A DNA stretch of 64,000 nt from Paenibacillaceae bacterium (GCA_900766135.1 CAAFUF010000008.1:22907-86906); one strand, 5' to 3'; shown: positions 1 through 9,584, numbered from the stretch's first letter. Numbers and translations are program-made. Notes: generated by a model from the letters alone, not told the origin.

Positions 1-53
1 TCCAGACGCAGCGCGTAAGGCTGGGGCAAGCTGGCATAGGGTACCGTCATCAT
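1..53 (-). CDS. 5' end of an unidentified gene, cut by the window edge
   Basis: Only about 18 codons are visible. They begin MMTVPYASLPQPYALRL and run off the left edge. The start is supported by a strong ribosome binding site (GAGGAGGT) ending 7 nt before the ATG at 53. It lies about 30 nt downstream of the oppF stop on the same strand, so it is probably the last visible member of the peptide-transporter operon. Such operons often carry a peptidase, but the visible residues identify no family. Confidence 0.55.
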   Translation of the reverse strand, partial: MMTVPYASLPQPYALRL

Positions 54-83
54 CGCGAAAACCTCCTCTCGTGTCTCTACATT

Positions 84-1049
84 CTACACCAAATGGCACG
101 CGACGAAATGCCCTCCGCCGACGTCGCGGAATTCCGGTACCCGCTGCTTGCACTCGGCCGTGGCGAACGGGCATCGGGTGTGAAACTTGCAGCCGGAGGG
201 CGGGTTGGCCGGGCTTGGAATATCCCCCTTCAAAATGATCCGCTCCCGCTTCAAGCGCGGAATCGGCAGCGGAACCGCAGATAGCAGCGCTTGGGTATAG
301 GGATGCAGCGGATGGCGGAACAACTCGTCCCGCGAGGCCATTTCGACCATCCCGCCTAAATACATGACCCCAACCTGTGTGCATAGATGCTCCACCACGC
401 TCAAATCGTGCGAGATGAACAGATACGTTAACCCGCGGGTCTCCTGCAGCTTGCGGAACAGGTTGATGATCTGCGCCTGGATGGATACGTCCAGCGCGGA
501 CACCGGTTCGTCGGCAATCATCAGCTCGGGGTTCAGGATCAACGCTCGGGCAATCCCGATCCGTTGGCGCTGCCCGCCGGAGAATTCGTGCGGATAACGA
601 TCGATATGATAGGAGGACAGCCCGCACGAAGCCAGCACCTCCAGCACCCGGTCGCGAATCTCCCCTTTCGGCAGCAACCCATGATCGAGCAAAGCTTCGC
701 CGATCGCGTCGCCAACCCGAATCCGGGGATTCAAGGAACCGTACGGGTCCTGAAAAATCATCTGCAGCTTGGGTCTCAACCGGCGAAGCTCTTCCTCCGG
801 CAATGCGTAAAGATCCGTGCCTTTGAAAAGAACGTCGCCGTCCGTTTTCTCCGTCAAGCGGACGATGCTGCGGCCGACCGTACTCTTGCCGCTGCCCGAC
901 TCCCCGACCAGGCCAAAGGTTTCCCCGGGCTGAATCGTAATGCTGATGTCGTCCACGGCCTTCACCTGTCCGGTCGTCCGCTGCAAAAGTCCCGTTTTGA
1001 CCGGAAAATACTTCTTCAAATGCCGTACCGTAAGCAGCGGCTCACCCAT
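84..1049 (-). CDS. oppF: Oligopeptide/dipeptide ABC transporter ATP-binding protein (OppF/DppF type)
   Basis: Second of two ATPases that drive peptide import with OppBC and OppA. Visible motifs are Walker A GESGSGKST (about residues 49-57), the Q-loop in MIFQDPYGSLNP, the signature SGGQRQR, Walker B LMIADEPVSALD and the H-loop FISHDLSVV. The C-terminal oligopeptide-transporter extension with its Cys-containing motif (GCKFHTRCPFA) is present. The start chosen is the ATG at 1049, preceded by GAGGAGGAG; an in-frame ATG six codons upstream has no better site. It overlaps the end of oppD by 8 nt, implying translational coupling. The substrate cannot be told from the sequence. Confidence 0.93.
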   Translation of the reverse strand: MGEPLLTVRHLKKYFPVKTGLLQRTTGQVKAVDDISITIQPGETFGLVGESGSGKSTVGRSIVRLTEKTDGDVLFKGTDLYALPEEELRRLRPKLQMIFQDPYGSLNPRIRVGDAIGEALLDHGLLPKGEIRDRVLEVLASCGLSSYHIDRYPHEFSGGQRQRIGIARALILNPELMIADEPVSALDVSIQAQIINLFRKLQETRGLTYLFISHDLSVVEHLCTQVGVMYLGGMVEMASRDELFRHPLHPYTQALLSAVPLPIPRLKRERIILKGDIPSPANPPSGCKFHTRCPFATAECKQRVPEFRDVGGGHFVACHLV

Positions 1050-2025
1050 GGCGTTTCTCCTCCTCATACAACCAGCAGGCTGCTTTCTGGCCGCCTTCGA
1101 CCGATTTCAATGCAGGCTCCTTCGTCCGGCAAATCTCCATGCAGTGCGCACAGCGGTCCGAGAAATAACACGAAGGCTGCAATTCCAGCAGATTCGGCAC
1201 TTGGCCCGGGATGGAGAACAGTTCGTCCTGACGCTGGCCGAGCACCGGTTTCGACTTCAACAGCCCTTGCGTGTAAGGATGTCTTGGCGATTCGAACAGC
1301 GCGGTCACTTCCCCCTCCTCAACGACTTTGCCGGCATACATCACCACGACGTAATCGGCCATTTCGGCGACGACGCCAAGATCGTGGGTGATCAGCAGAA
1401 TCGACATGTCCGATTCCGCCTTGATCTGCCGCAGCATATTGAGGATTTGTGCTTGAATCGTCACGTCGAGCGCCGTCGTCGGTTCGTCCGCGATCAGCAG
1501 TTTCGGCTGGCAGGAGATTGCAATGGCGATCATGATCCGCTGCAGCATCCCGCCGCTCAGCTCATGCGGATAACTCTTCATGATCTGCTCCGGCCGGGAG
1601 ATCCCGACCTGCGCGATCAATTCCAAGGCGCGCTTGCGGGCCTCTTTCTTGCCCAGCTTCAAGTGAAGCACCATCGGCTCGATCAACTGTTCCCCGATCG
1701 TCAGCACCGGGTTCAGCGAAGACATCGGCTCCTGAAAAATCATCGCGATTTCATGGCCGCGAATGGCGCGCAGATGGTTTTTGTCGAGCGACAGCAGCTC
1801 GGTTTCCCCAAACCGAATCCGTCCGCCGATTTCCACGCCGGTGCCGCCCTGCAGCAAGCCCATGACCGACATCGCCGTCACGCTTTTGCCGCAGCCCGAC
1901 TCCCCGACGATACAGACGGTTTCCCCCGGCTTGATCCGTAAGCTCACTTCATCAACCGCTTTGATCCGTCCCTCTTCCGTTTTAAAATGCGTGCTCAGCC
2001 GGTCTATCTCCAGCAAAGTCGACAT
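1042..2025 (-). CDS. oppD: Oligopeptide/dipeptide ABC transporter ATP-binding protein (OppD/DppD type)
   Basis: ATPase partner of OppF. It has Walker A GESGCGKS, MIFQEPMSSLNP (Q-loop), signature SGGMLQR, Walker B LLIADEPTTALD and ITHDLGVVAE (H-loop), followed by the C-terminal oligopeptide-ABC motif with clustered cysteines (CYFSDRCAHCMEIC) that in this family often binds an iron-sulfur cluster. The start is set at the ATG at 2025 (MSTLLEIDRL), which has AGGTGAAG upstream. A longer reading frame would run into oppC and is not needed. About 327 residues, normal for the family. It sits 11 nt after oppC. Confidence 0.93.
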   Translation of the reverse strand: MSTLLEIDRLSTHFKTEEGRIKAVDEVSLRIKPGETVCIVGESGCGKSVTAMSVMGLLQGGTGVEIGGRIRFGETELLSLDKNHLRAIRGHEIAMIFQEPMSSLNPVLTIGEQLIEPMVLHLKLGKKEARKRALELIAQVGISRPEQIMKSYPHELSGGMLQRIMIAIAISCQPKLLIADEPTTALDVTIQAQILNMLRQIKAESDMSILLITHDLGVVAEMADYVVVMYAGKVVEEGEVTALFESPRHPYTQGLLKSKPVLGQRQDELFSIPGQVPNLLELQPSCYFSDRCAHCMEICRTKEPALKSVEGGQKAACWLYEEEKRHG

Positions 2026-2036
2026 CGCTTCTTCAC

Positions 2037-2969
2037 CTACCTGTTCATTTTGGGGTCCAGCACGTCCCGCAGGCCGTCGCCGAACAAATTGATGGCGATC
2101 ACGGTGGCGAAAATGGACAACCCTGGCGGAATCCATAACCAAGGATGCTGCTGAAAGTCGATCATATTGTTGGCGGCGTCGATCATATTGCCCCAGGTCG
2201 GCGTCGGCGGCATCACGCCCAGCCCGAAGAAGCTGAGCACCGATTCGCTCAGGATCGCCCCGCCGATGTTCAGCGTGGCCATCACGATAATCAACGGCAC
2301 GAGATTCGGCAGCAGGTGATGGACCAGCTTGCGCCGGTCGCGCAACCCCAGCACCACGGCCGCTTGCATGAACTCGCGCTCCCGCAGGCTCAGCATCTGA
2401 CCGCGGATCATCCGCGCCAATCCCGGCCAGTTCACCAGACTAAGCATGAGCATGACGATGTACATGCGATAGTCGGTCGGCACCTTCCACTCCGACAGCA
2501 GCGCACCGGAGATGAACAGCAGCGGCAGGCCGGGGATCGTTAACAGCAAATCGGCAATCCGCATAATGATTTGATCCACGATCCCGCGGTAATACCCGGC
2601 GATCGCGCCAAGCAGCGTGCCCAGGAAGACGGACAACACCATCGAGGCCAAGCCCACGGTCAGCGAGATGCGCCCTGCCTGAAGCACCCGGGTCAACACG
2701 TCGCGTCCCAGCTTGTCGGTACCTAGCCAATGCTGCCAGCTCGGCGGCCTGTTCATCAGCGACATTTGGATTTTGTTATCCGTATACGGCGAAAACAACG
2801 GCCCCAAGAAGCAGGCCACAAACATGAAAACAACGACAACGAATCCCGACACGGCGAGTTTATTGCGAAGCAGCCGGCGCAGCGACTGCCGCCATAGCGA
2901 CGGCCTCTTGGCCGCGGCGGCTTGGACAGCTTGGCCCGGCTGCGACAGATTTCCTGGAATCGAGCTCAT
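2037..2969 (-). CDS. oppC: Peptide ABC transporter permease (OppC/DppC type)
   Basis: Inner-membrane permease subunit. It has an N-terminal cytoplasmic segment, a first membrane helix near residues 35-58, the OppC N-terminal motif with NRPPSWQHWLGTDKLGRDV and the BPD_transp_1 domain with the EAA-loop (AAVVLGLRDRRKLVHHLLPN). The start is at MSSIPGN, preceded by AGGGGG. About 310 residues, as expected. It follows oppB by 13 nt in the same operon and pairs with OppB to form the channel. Confidence 0.92.
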   Translation of the reverse strand: MSSIPGNLSQPGQAVQAAAAKRPSLWRQSLRRLLRNKLAVSGFVVVVFMFVACFLGPLFSPYTDNKIQMSLMNRPPSWQHWLGTDKLGRDVLTRVLQAGRISLTVGLASMVLSVFLGTLLGAIAGYYRGIVDQIIMRIADLLLTIPGLPLLFISGALLSEWKVPTDYRMYIVMLMLSLVNWPGLARMIRGQMLSLREREFMQAAVVLGLRDRRKLVHHLLPNLVPLIIVMATLNIGGAILSESVLSFFGLGVMPPTPTWGNMIDAANNMIDFQQHPWLWIPPGLSIFATVIAINLFGDGLRDVLDPKMNR

Positions 2970-2982
2970 GGTTGTCAGCCCC

Positions 2983-3939
2983 CTATTGCAACCGGACGCG
3001 CGGGTCGGCGATTTGGTACAGCAGATCCGACAACAGCGTTCCAATCACGGTCAAGATCGCAATCAGCATCGTAAATCCCATCAGCAACGGGTAATCCCGG
3101 ACGGAAAAAGAAGACATGTACAGCTGCCCGATCCCCGGCCAGTTAAAGATCTTCTCAATGATCAACGAACCGCCGAACAAAGCGGGCAGCTCGAAGCCCA
3201 CCAGCGTGATGGCCGGAAGCAGCGCGTTGCGCAGTGCATGGCGGTAGAGCACCTTGCTCTCTTTCAGCCCTTTGGCGCGGGCCGTTCGGATATAGTCCTG
3301 CTTGATCACGTCGATCATGTTGGTGCGAAAATAACGGGTCAAGGAGCCGACGCCCAGAATCGTCATGACGATCACCGGCAGGGTCATATGATGAAGGACT
3401 TCCTTCACGTAAGCCACCCCGGTAGCGTTGCTCCCGGTCGTAATCATCCCGCCCGGCGGCAGCCATTTGAAATCGACGGCCAGGATCTTAATAAGAAATA
3501 AGCCGATGAAAAAGGACGGCAGCGACATGGCGGCAAAGATCAACACCAGCACGAGCGTGTCGAACCAGGAATACTGCTTATAGGCCGAAACGACGCCAAC
3601 GAGCACGGCAATGAACCAGGTGAGAAACGTCGACACCGCCGCCAGCAAGAACGAGTTCCAGATATAATCGTTGAACAACGACAGCACCGGCTTCTGCTGG
3701 GCCAACGAATAGCCGAAGTCGCCGTGAAAAGCATTTTTCATCCAAACGGCGTACCGTTCCAGCACCGGCTTATTCAAGCCGTAGATCTCCCGCAGCTCGG
3801 CCTTGCGCTCCGGCGTCAGCTTGATGTTCCCGCTGATGAAATCGCCGGGCGTCAGCGCGTACAGGCAGAAGATCAACAGCGAGGCAGCCAGCAGGATCGC
3901 CGCCATATAAATCAATCGTTTCGTGATATATGCGCTCAT
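2983..3939 (-). CDS. oppB: Peptide ABC transporter permease (OppB/DppB type)
   Basis: Inner-membrane permease that forms the channel with OppC. An N-terminal helix (YMAAILLAASLLIFCLYAL) is followed by the periplasmic-type loop and five further helices. The EAA-loop reads TARAKGLKESKVLYRHALRNA. The start at MSAYITKRL is supported by AAGGAG 9 nt upstream. About 318 residues, typical for OppB/DppB. It lies 81 nt downstream of the binding-protein gene. Confidence 0.92.
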   Translation of the reverse strand: MSAYITKRLIYMAAILLAASLLIFCLYALTPGDFISGNIKLTPERKAELREIYGLNKPVLERYAVWMKNAFHGDFGYSLAQQKPVLSLFNDYIWNSFLLAAVSTFLTWFIAVLVGVVSAYKQYSWFDTLVLVLIFAAMSLPSFFIGLFLIKILAVDFKWLPPGGMITTGSNATGVAYVKEVLHHMTLPVIVMTILGVGSLTRYFRTNMIDVIKQDYIRTARAKGLKESKVLYRHALRNALLPAITLVGFELPALFGGSLIIEKIFNWPGIGQLYMSSFSVRDYPLLMGFTMLIAILTVIGTLLSDLLYQIADPRVRLQ

Positions 3940-4020
3940 CTCGTCGCACTCCTTAGACAAGCCATCCCCCCGCATGCAGGGCACGCGAGGGGAGCGGCTG
4001 ATTTTTCGAAGACGAAGGGT

Positions 4021-5781
4021 TTACTCCAGCGTCCAGTTCGGCAAGCTGGAAGACAAGCCGGTAAACGGGCTGACGGACAGGTTTTGGATGCGGCCGTTAT
4101 AGGCGTATACCGTCTTCTTGTAGTTGGTGAAGATGATCGGCAGCTCGTCGTTCAGCAGCTGGAAGAGCTCCTGATACACCGCCTTGCGTTGTTCGATGTC
4201 ACTGGTGCTTAGCGCTTTTTCGTACAGCTCTTTCACCTTCGGATTGTCGTAACCCTTGATTTCCCCGTCGACGAACTGCAGTACGCCGTCCGAAGGATCG
4301 GCCAGCATCGGCGTAGAGAAGGACGCCATATCGTAGTCACCGCCCTCTACCTTGGAAACCAGCGCGTTAAAGTCCGCGAACACCTCCGGCTGGAAGTCGA
4401 CGCCGATCGCGGCGAAGTTCTCCGTGGCTACGGCGATAAAGACGTCGGTCTGGGCGCTCTTGGACCCGAGGTAATGGAGGGTCAGCTTCTTGCCGTCCTT
4501 CTCGCGGATGCCGTCCGCGCCTTTGACCCAACCGGCTGCATCGAGCAGTTGATTGGCTTTGTCCGGATCATACGCATATGGATTGATTCCTTCTTCCGTG
4601 TAGGCCCAGGAGATCGGCGAAGCCGGAATGTTGGCGACTTCCCCGGCGCCTTGGTTCGCTTCGACATAGATGCTCTGGCGGTCCAGGCCATAAGTCAATG
4701 CCTGGCGGACGCTCTTATCCTTAAGCGCTTCATGCTCCAAATTCAATTGGAGATAACCATAGGTGCTTGGCGTATACGGCAGGATGTTGACGAAGCCCAT
4801 GCTTTTCAGCTTATCGATGTTTTCGGTCGTCGCGCTGAAGGAAGCATAATCCACTTCGCCCGTCTCCAGGTACTGCCATACGTCGCCTTCAGACGTTTTA
4901 TAGATAAACTTCTCGGTTTTCGGCTTGCCCGCATAGTAGTAAGGATTGGCGACATAACGCACCTCTTGCCCCGGAATGAACTTCTCCAGCACGTACGGTC
5001 CGTTGCCGACCGGCTTCTCGTGCAGCTTCTTGATGTAATCCAGCTGCCCGAACTTGTAGTCCTTGCCGTAGTAAGCTTTGGACAACACGTCGCTGCCCAG
5101 CAGCACCAGCGCCGTCGCATTCGGCTGCCCGAGCGTTACCGACACGGTCTGCGGATCTTTGACGGTGATGCCGGAAATGCTGTTGGCTTTCCCTTCCTTA
5201 TAAGCTTCGCCGCCAACGATATGTAGCGTTGGGATTTGGGAATCCCCGTCGTAAGCCTTATCGTGGAGCAACGTCCAGGTAAAAGCCACGTCGTCCGCGG
5301 TCATTGGCGAACCGTCGCTGAACTTCAAATCCTTGCGCAGATGGTACGTATACGTCAGCTGATCCTCGGAGACCTCCCAGCTCTCGGCGAGGCCCGGTGC
5401 CGGCAGCCCTTTGTCATCCACCGTCACCAGAGGCGTGTACAACAGCGACGAGACGTTGCCGTCATACCCGCTCTGCTGGAAATACGGCGTAAACGCGCCG
5501 CTCGGGTCGGTCAATCCGACGATGATCGTATCGGTACGCCCTTTGGCTACCGCCGGCAACTTCGACATATCGCCAGCCGGAATAAACTGCAGCTCGCCTC
5601 CGGCCGCCGTACCCGCGTTGTTTCCGCCGGCCTCGCTCTGGCTGTTCCCGGGCTGAGCCGATGCCTGTTCCGCTCCCTGCGCGGTATTGTTGCCTCCGTT
5701 CCCCCCGCAAGCCGCCAACAACAGTACCACGGACAAGAATGAGCTCATCAGTGCGGTGATTCGTTTTTTCTTCATTTGCAT
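4021..5781 (-). CDS. oppA: Peptide-binding lipoprotein of the ABC transporter (OppA/DppA family)
   Basis: Extracellular solute-binding protein of family 5. The N-terminus is a lipoprotein signal peptide: KKKR, a hydrophobic core, then lipobox LLAACGG, so Cys about residue 25 would be lipidated. A Gly/Asn/Gln-rich linker follows, then the SBP_bac_5 fold with motifs such as AESWEVSEDQLTYTYHLRKDLKFSDGSPMTADDVAFTW. It is 586 residues, normal length. The start at 5781 has GGAGGG upstream. It is the first gene of the operon and is read from a well-formed sigma-A-type promoter. Ligand specificity (peptide, nickel or other) cannot be assigned. Confidence 0.92.
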   Translation of the reverse strand: MQMKKKRITALMSSFLSVVLLLAACGGNGGNNTAQGAEQASAQPGNSQSEAGGNNAGTAAGGELQFIPAGDMSKLPAVAKGRTDTIIVGLTDPSGAFTPYFQQSGYDGNVSSLLYTPLVTVDDKGLPAPGLAESWEVSEDQLTYTYHLRKDLKFSDGSPMTADDVAFTWTLLHDKAYDGDSQIPTLHIVGGEAYKEGKANSISGITVKDPQTVSVTLGQPNATALVLLGSDVLSKAYYGKDYKFGQLDYIKKLHEKPVGNGPYVLEKFIPGQEVRYVANPYYYAGKPKTEKFIYKTSEGDVWQYLETGEVDYASFSATTENIDKLKSMGFVNILPYTPSTYGYLQLNLEHEALKDKSVRQALTYGLDRQSIYVEANQGAGEVANIPASPISWAYTEEGINPYAYDPDKANQLLDAAGWVKGADGIREKDGKKLTLHYLGSKSAQTDVFIAVATENFAAIGVDFQPEVFADFNALVSKVEGGDYDMASFSTPMLADPSDGVLQFVDGEIKGYDNPKVKELYEKALSTSDIEQRKAVYQELFQLLNDELPIIFTNYKKTVYAYNGRIQNLSVSPFTGLSSSLPNWTLE

Positions 5782-5869
5782 GGTTCTTTCCCTCCGATTT
5801 GCCTTTTTTTAAGCGAAACTTTACAATAGACGTTAATTCCGATAAGTTAAGTGGTGTTTTAATGCTCCT

Positions 5870-5898
5870 ATTATACGAGAGGGTATCGGTTCTGTAAA
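5870..5898 (-). promoter_or_regulatory. Sigma-A-type promoter of the opp operon
   Basis: On the minus strand TTTACA (5893-5898) and TATAAT (5870-5875) are separated by 17 bp. The predicted start lies about 80 nt before the oppA ATG. No operator is obvious, although the adjacent ArsR-type regulator is the natural candidate to act here. Confidence 0.75.
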
Positions 5899-5952
5899 TA
5901 GAGAACTTGTTATTCTTTCTTTATTCAGAGAAATGAATATTCATGACATCAT

Positions 5953-5994
5953 AAAAAAACGACCCCGCCGCCGTTCGCACGGTGCGGAATCGTT
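5953..5994 (-). terminator. Intrinsic terminator of the ArsR-type regulator gene
   Basis: Read on the minus strand, a GC-rich hairpin closed by AACGA/TCGTT is followed by a run of T residues. It lies about 25 nt after the stop of the regulator and before the opp promoter, so the two units are separate transcripts. Confidence 0.8.
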
Positions 5995-6017
5995 ATGACC
6001 GCCATTTCTGGCGTTGG

Positions 6018-6926
6018 TTAATTCACGATATAATCGACCAGCTTCCGATGCATCACGTCCAGCATTTCCGGACGCAAGCTGTATTCGGACACCGCTTCCC
6101 CATCGAAATGGGCTCGGATAAAACCGCCGCTGCGCAGCTTGGACACATGATCGTGCGTAATCCCCTTGGACAGTTTCAAATGACGGACGATTTCCGTGAA
6201 CGTTCGGGGACCGCCGCTCAAATAACGCAGGATCTTCAGCCGGCTCTGCTCGGCCAACGCCCGAATCATTCGGTACTCGTGGGGAGGAAAATCCGTTTCG
6301 CCGCCCAAATAGATCCGTGCCGAATAGTGACACAGCGTGATTTTGCCGAAGTGATAAATGACGTTCATCGGTTGAAAATGGTACTGCGGCACCAGAACCA
6401 ACTTTTCCAACCCTTCCTTCGGCATAAACGTCAAACCGTTGGTCGTCCGTTCGATAAACGCCAACGGCTCGGCATGGGCCAGCTCGTCCGTCCGTTTATT
6501 GGCTTCGGAACGCAGCGCGCCGATCACCTCCGGCTCCAGCCTGCGGAAATACTGCTCGTGCCAGCCGGATAACACCGTCAAGGTACGGGAGCGGAATTGC
6601 CCCATGTCCTTCGGGAACTGCTGGCTGTACTCCGCGATCAACTCGTACAAATCTCCTGGCGTCTTCGCCTCCAGCCAGGCCAGAAACTCCTCAGGTGACG
6701 CCCCGTCCGGGCACAGATAGGCCAGCAAATACGTGGTTTTCCAATCGCCGTCCACTTCCAAGTCGCCGAGAATGGAGGCGAACTCCGGCGTGATCCGCTT
6801 TAAGGTATCCTTCACCCATGCCGGGGTCAGATCGATCTTCTTATGCGATTTGCGGCATATCATCGTATGTAGACTGCTGAGCAGCTCGTACCGGGGTTCA
6901 AATGCGACATCCACGCGGTAACCCAA
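6018..6926 (-). CDS. ArsR-type winged-helix transcriptional regulator with a long N-terminal region
   Basis: About 302 residues. The C-terminal third (roughly 215-300) is a winged helix of ArsR type: MIRALAEQSRLKILRYLSGGPRTFTEIVRHLKLSKGITHDHVSKL, where the recognition helix is SKGITHDHVSKLRSGG. The N-terminal 200 residues have no motif I recognise; they resemble the long ligand or assembly regions of atypical ArsR proteins. The start is a TTG at 6926 preceded by AAAGGGG, and a TATAAT at 6953-6958 suggests a nearby promoter. It lies directly upstream of the opp operon with a terminator between, so regulation of peptide uptake is a reasonable inference. Confidence 0.75.
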   Translation of the reverse strand: MGYRVDVAFEPRYELLSSLHTMICRKSHKKIDLTPAWVKDTLKRITPEFASILGDLEVDGDWKTTYLLAYLCPDGASPEEFLAWLEAKTPGDLYELIAEYSQQFPKDMGQFRSRTLTVLSGWHEQYFRRLEPEVIGALRSEANKRTDELAHAEPLAFIERTTNGLTFMPKEGLEKLVLVPQYHFQPMNVIYHFGKITLCHYSARIYLGGETDFPPHEYRMIRALAEQSRLKILRYLSGGPRTFTEIVRHLKLSKGITHDHVSKLRSGGFIRAHFDGEAVSEYSLRPEMLDVMHRKLVDYIVN

Positions 6927-7000
6927 TATCTCACGCCCCTTTCTCTCCCCCTATTATAACGTGCTCCCCCCCGGTTCAGGCAAAACAAGATTTCGGGCGC

Positions 7001-7031
7001 AAAAAAAAGAACCTGAGGTTCTCACCTCAAG
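7001..7031 (-). terminator. Probable intrinsic terminator of spoIIE
   Basis: Downstream of the spoIIE stop on the minus strand a short hairpin (TGAGGT pairing with ACCTCA around GAGA) is followed after a few bases by nine T residues. The stem is short, so efficiency is uncertain. Confidence 0.65.
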
Positions 7032-7038
7032 CTCCCTT

Positions 7039-9546
7039 CTAGCTCACCGTACGCGGCCGCTCCAGCCGGCTGATGCCGGGAATGTGCAGCGTGGACCACT
7101 CGGGCCGCAGATGATCGACGTTGGCGACGACCACGGTCATATCATCGTGGATGACGTTCTTCTGGTACCGGATCACGGACTCCAACAGGCAATCGGCGAT
7201 CTCCTGCGGCTCCTCGGCCTGGATCTCCTGAATCAGCCGCTTGATCCACAGCTCCTTGTTGACCGCCGGTCCCGGCGCATCGTAGATGCCGTCGGTCATC
7301 ATGATCAGCGTATCTCCCGGATACAGCTGGACGGACACCAGATCGACTTCGATATCCTGGATAATGCCGATCGGCAAATTGCTGGCAGTGACCGGGATCA
7401 CCTCCTGGCCTCGCTTGATGAAGCTTGGCGACGAGCCGATCTTCATAAACGTCGTCCGGGCCGTGTACTGGTCGATCAGCGCCATGTCGACCGTCGCATA
7501 CACCTCGTCCGGCGAGCGCAGCATCAGAATCGAGTTCACCGATTTGATCGCCAGCGTCTCCTCCATGCCGGACTGCAGCAGTTGCTCGAGAATGTTCAGC
7601 GCCGTGCTGCTCTCCAGCCGCGCTCGCTCCCCATTGCCCATGCCGTCGCTGATCGCCACGGCGAACGTGCCGTTGCCGAGCTCCTTGGCGCTGAAGCTGT
7701 CGCCCGAGAGCATGTCCCCACCTTTGGCGGTGCCGGCGACCCCCGTCGTGATCTCGAAGGCCTTGGCCGAGCCGAAGGTCACGGTCGACAAGCCTTCTTT
7801 GCCGCCATGCAGCATTTCGTTCATCACGGCGATATGCTCGCCTAATATATCCGAGAGAAGCGGCGCGATGATCTTCCGGCACTCATCGAAACCGCGGGTG
7901 TACGCATGCACGATCTCAATCTCCACGTTCCCGTGGTCCAGACTCACGATGTCGATGCTATGGATGGACAGGCCCATTTTTTCGAGCGCCTCGCGGATTT
8001 GCTCCTCCTGTTTGTACATGGCTTGCCCTTCGCGCTGGATTTCCCGGGCCAGGTCCTCCATGACCTGCGAGACGCCCGAGAGCTGCTCGGCCACCAGCTG
8101 GCGGCTGTCGTAAATTTGCCGTTTCCAATGCAGATCATGCTGATACAAATCGTATTCGTGCTTCATAATGTCCAGCACCTGGTCGGTTTTCGCGCACAGC
8201 TTACCCCATCTTGGCGGAAGCTCGGCGACGGTGATTTCGGGCTTCTCCTCGATTGCGGTCATCATCTCCGTCATCAGCTTGTACGTTTGATAGAATCGCC
8301 CGTCCCAGCACGTGTTCTTGCGGAAGCAAGTGGCGCAAGCCCCTTCGGTCACCGCGTTCATGAAATGGTCGATCTCCTCGCCGCGCTTGGCGATTTCCCC
8401 GGTGCTGGACACCTGTCCGAAGCTGCGGGCCAGCTGCTTGAAGACTTGGGAGAACTGCGCCACCCGACCGGCCGTAATGTCGCGTACCCGCTTGGCGTAT
8501 TCATGCTGCGTTTTGGCATGCTCCTGCGTGCCGGGCACGTATTTGGCAATGACTTGGACCGTTTTTTTGGGGGTCAACAGAAAGAGCAGCACTGCAGCGC
8601 AGCTCTCCCAAGTGGAGGACATCACGTCCGCCGGACCGGCAATGTAGATCGACAGGATCGACGAGCCGAGCAGCATGCCGAAACCGACGGCCCATTTGCG
8701 CCCTTCCCGCAGCATCCCGGCGAGCATTCCGGAGAACGCCAGCAAACTCATCTGGTAAAGGGCTGACGTGTCCGCCAGACTTAGGATCAGTCCGGTAATC
8801 ACGCCGACCGAAGCTCCCAAAGGCGCACCGCCCGCCAAAGCGAACAGCAGGATCAGGTATCTCGATAACACGTGCTCGGCCGATAACCCTTGAATCTCCC
8901 ACCCGACCGTTCCGGTCATGACCGAGGCTAGCAGGATGACGAGACAGAGAATTTCCTCGCCGCGCAACTGGTAATGCTTCTTCCGGTACGTAAACACCGG
9001 GACGGCCTGGATGAAGACGAGCGTCAGGACGAAGCTCAGTAACGCGTCCATCACGGTCATCGCCAGCGCGTACCAGGTCAGTGAAGGGCCGATCACCGCC
9101 CCGAACATGCCGACGAAGAAGGTGCTCGTGAACACCATGATCGGAGCATAGGAGAGATCCGCCCGTTCAAACGTCTCCAGCCCCTTTTGCAGCAGGTAGA
9201 AAATCAGCAGCTCCACGGCGATTTCCACAGCATGGAGATGCGCGTCCGGCGTCAGCAGCGCCCCTCCGACCATCGCAACGCCCGCGATCCAGGCGAGATC
9301 TCGCCGCATAAACAGAATGACCGCGAAGAAAGCGACCGCAAACGGGGCCAGCTCGTCCAATATCGTTGCACGCCCCAGCAGGAAGCTCATCGCCAGAAGC
9401 AGTCCGTTCCACTTGTTGACCGCGAACAGCCGCCCGGCCCGCCGAATCACCGGTTGGTCCAGCAATAGGCTCCGCCACGATCCCTTGTCCCATGCCTTCG
9501 CCTTTCTCATCCCTGGAAACAGGGTGACATTCCACTTGTTCAACAT
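7039..9546 (-). CDS. spoIIE: Stage II sporulation protein E, membrane-anchored PP2C-type serine phosphatase
   Basis: SpoIIE dephosphorylates SpoIIAA to release sigma-F in the forespore and also interacts with FtsZ at the polar septum. It is 835 residues, as in Bacillus. The N-terminus carries about ten membrane helices (roughly 45-325), followed by the central FtsZ-interacting region with a CATCFRKNTCWD cysteine motif. The PP2C domain (about 600-810) has GDSFS (615), SDGMGNG (632-638), MMTDGIYD (about 748-754) and HDDMT (about 800), the metal-binding aspartates of the family. It is preceded by a Spo0A-type promoter. In B. subtilis it is followed by yabS/yabT/tilS; here a transporter locus follows instead. 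Confidence 0.98.
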   Translation of the reverse strand: MLNKWNVTLFPGMRKAKAWDKGSWRSLLLDQPVIRRAGRLFAVNKWNGLLLAMSFLLGRATILDELAPFAVAFFAVILFMRRDLAWIAGVAMVGGALLTPDAHLHAVEIAVELLIFYLLQKGLETFERADLSYAPIMVFTSTFFVGMFGAVIGPSLTWYALAMTVMDALLSFVLTLVFIQAVPVFTYRKKHYQLRGEEILCLVILLASVMTGTVGWEIQGLSAEHVLSRYLILLFALAGGAPLGASVGVITGLILSLADTSALYQMSLLAFSGMLAGMLREGRKWAVGFGMLLGSSILSIYIAGPADVMSSTWESCAAVLLFLLTPKKTVQVIAKYVPGTQEHAKTQHEYAKRVRDITAGRVAQFSQVFKQLARSFGQVSSTGEIAKRGEEIDHFMNAVTEGACATCFRKNTCWDGRFYQTYKLMTEMMTAIEEKPEITVAELPPRWGKLCAKTDQVLDIMKHEYDLYQHDLHWKRQIYDSRQLVAEQLSGVSQVMEDLAREIQREGQAMYKQEEQIREALEKMGLSIHSIDIVSLDHGNVEIEIVHAYTRGFDECRKIIAPLLSDILGEHIAVMNEMLHGGKEGLSTVTFGSAKAFEITTGVAGTAKGGDMLSGDSFSAKELGNGTFAVAISDGMGNGERARLESSTALNILEQLLQSGMEETLAIKSVNSILMLRSPDEVYATVDMALIDQYTARTTFMKIGSSPSFIKRGQEVIPVTASNLPIGIIQDIEVDLVSVQLYPGDTLIMMTDGIYDAPGPAVNKELWIKRLIQEIQAEEPQEIADCLLESVIRYQKNVIHDDMTVVVANVDHLRPEWSTLHIPGISRLERPRTVS

Positions 9547-9584
9547 CCTGGCACCGCCTTTTCCAAATTAGTAAGGTATGTCCC

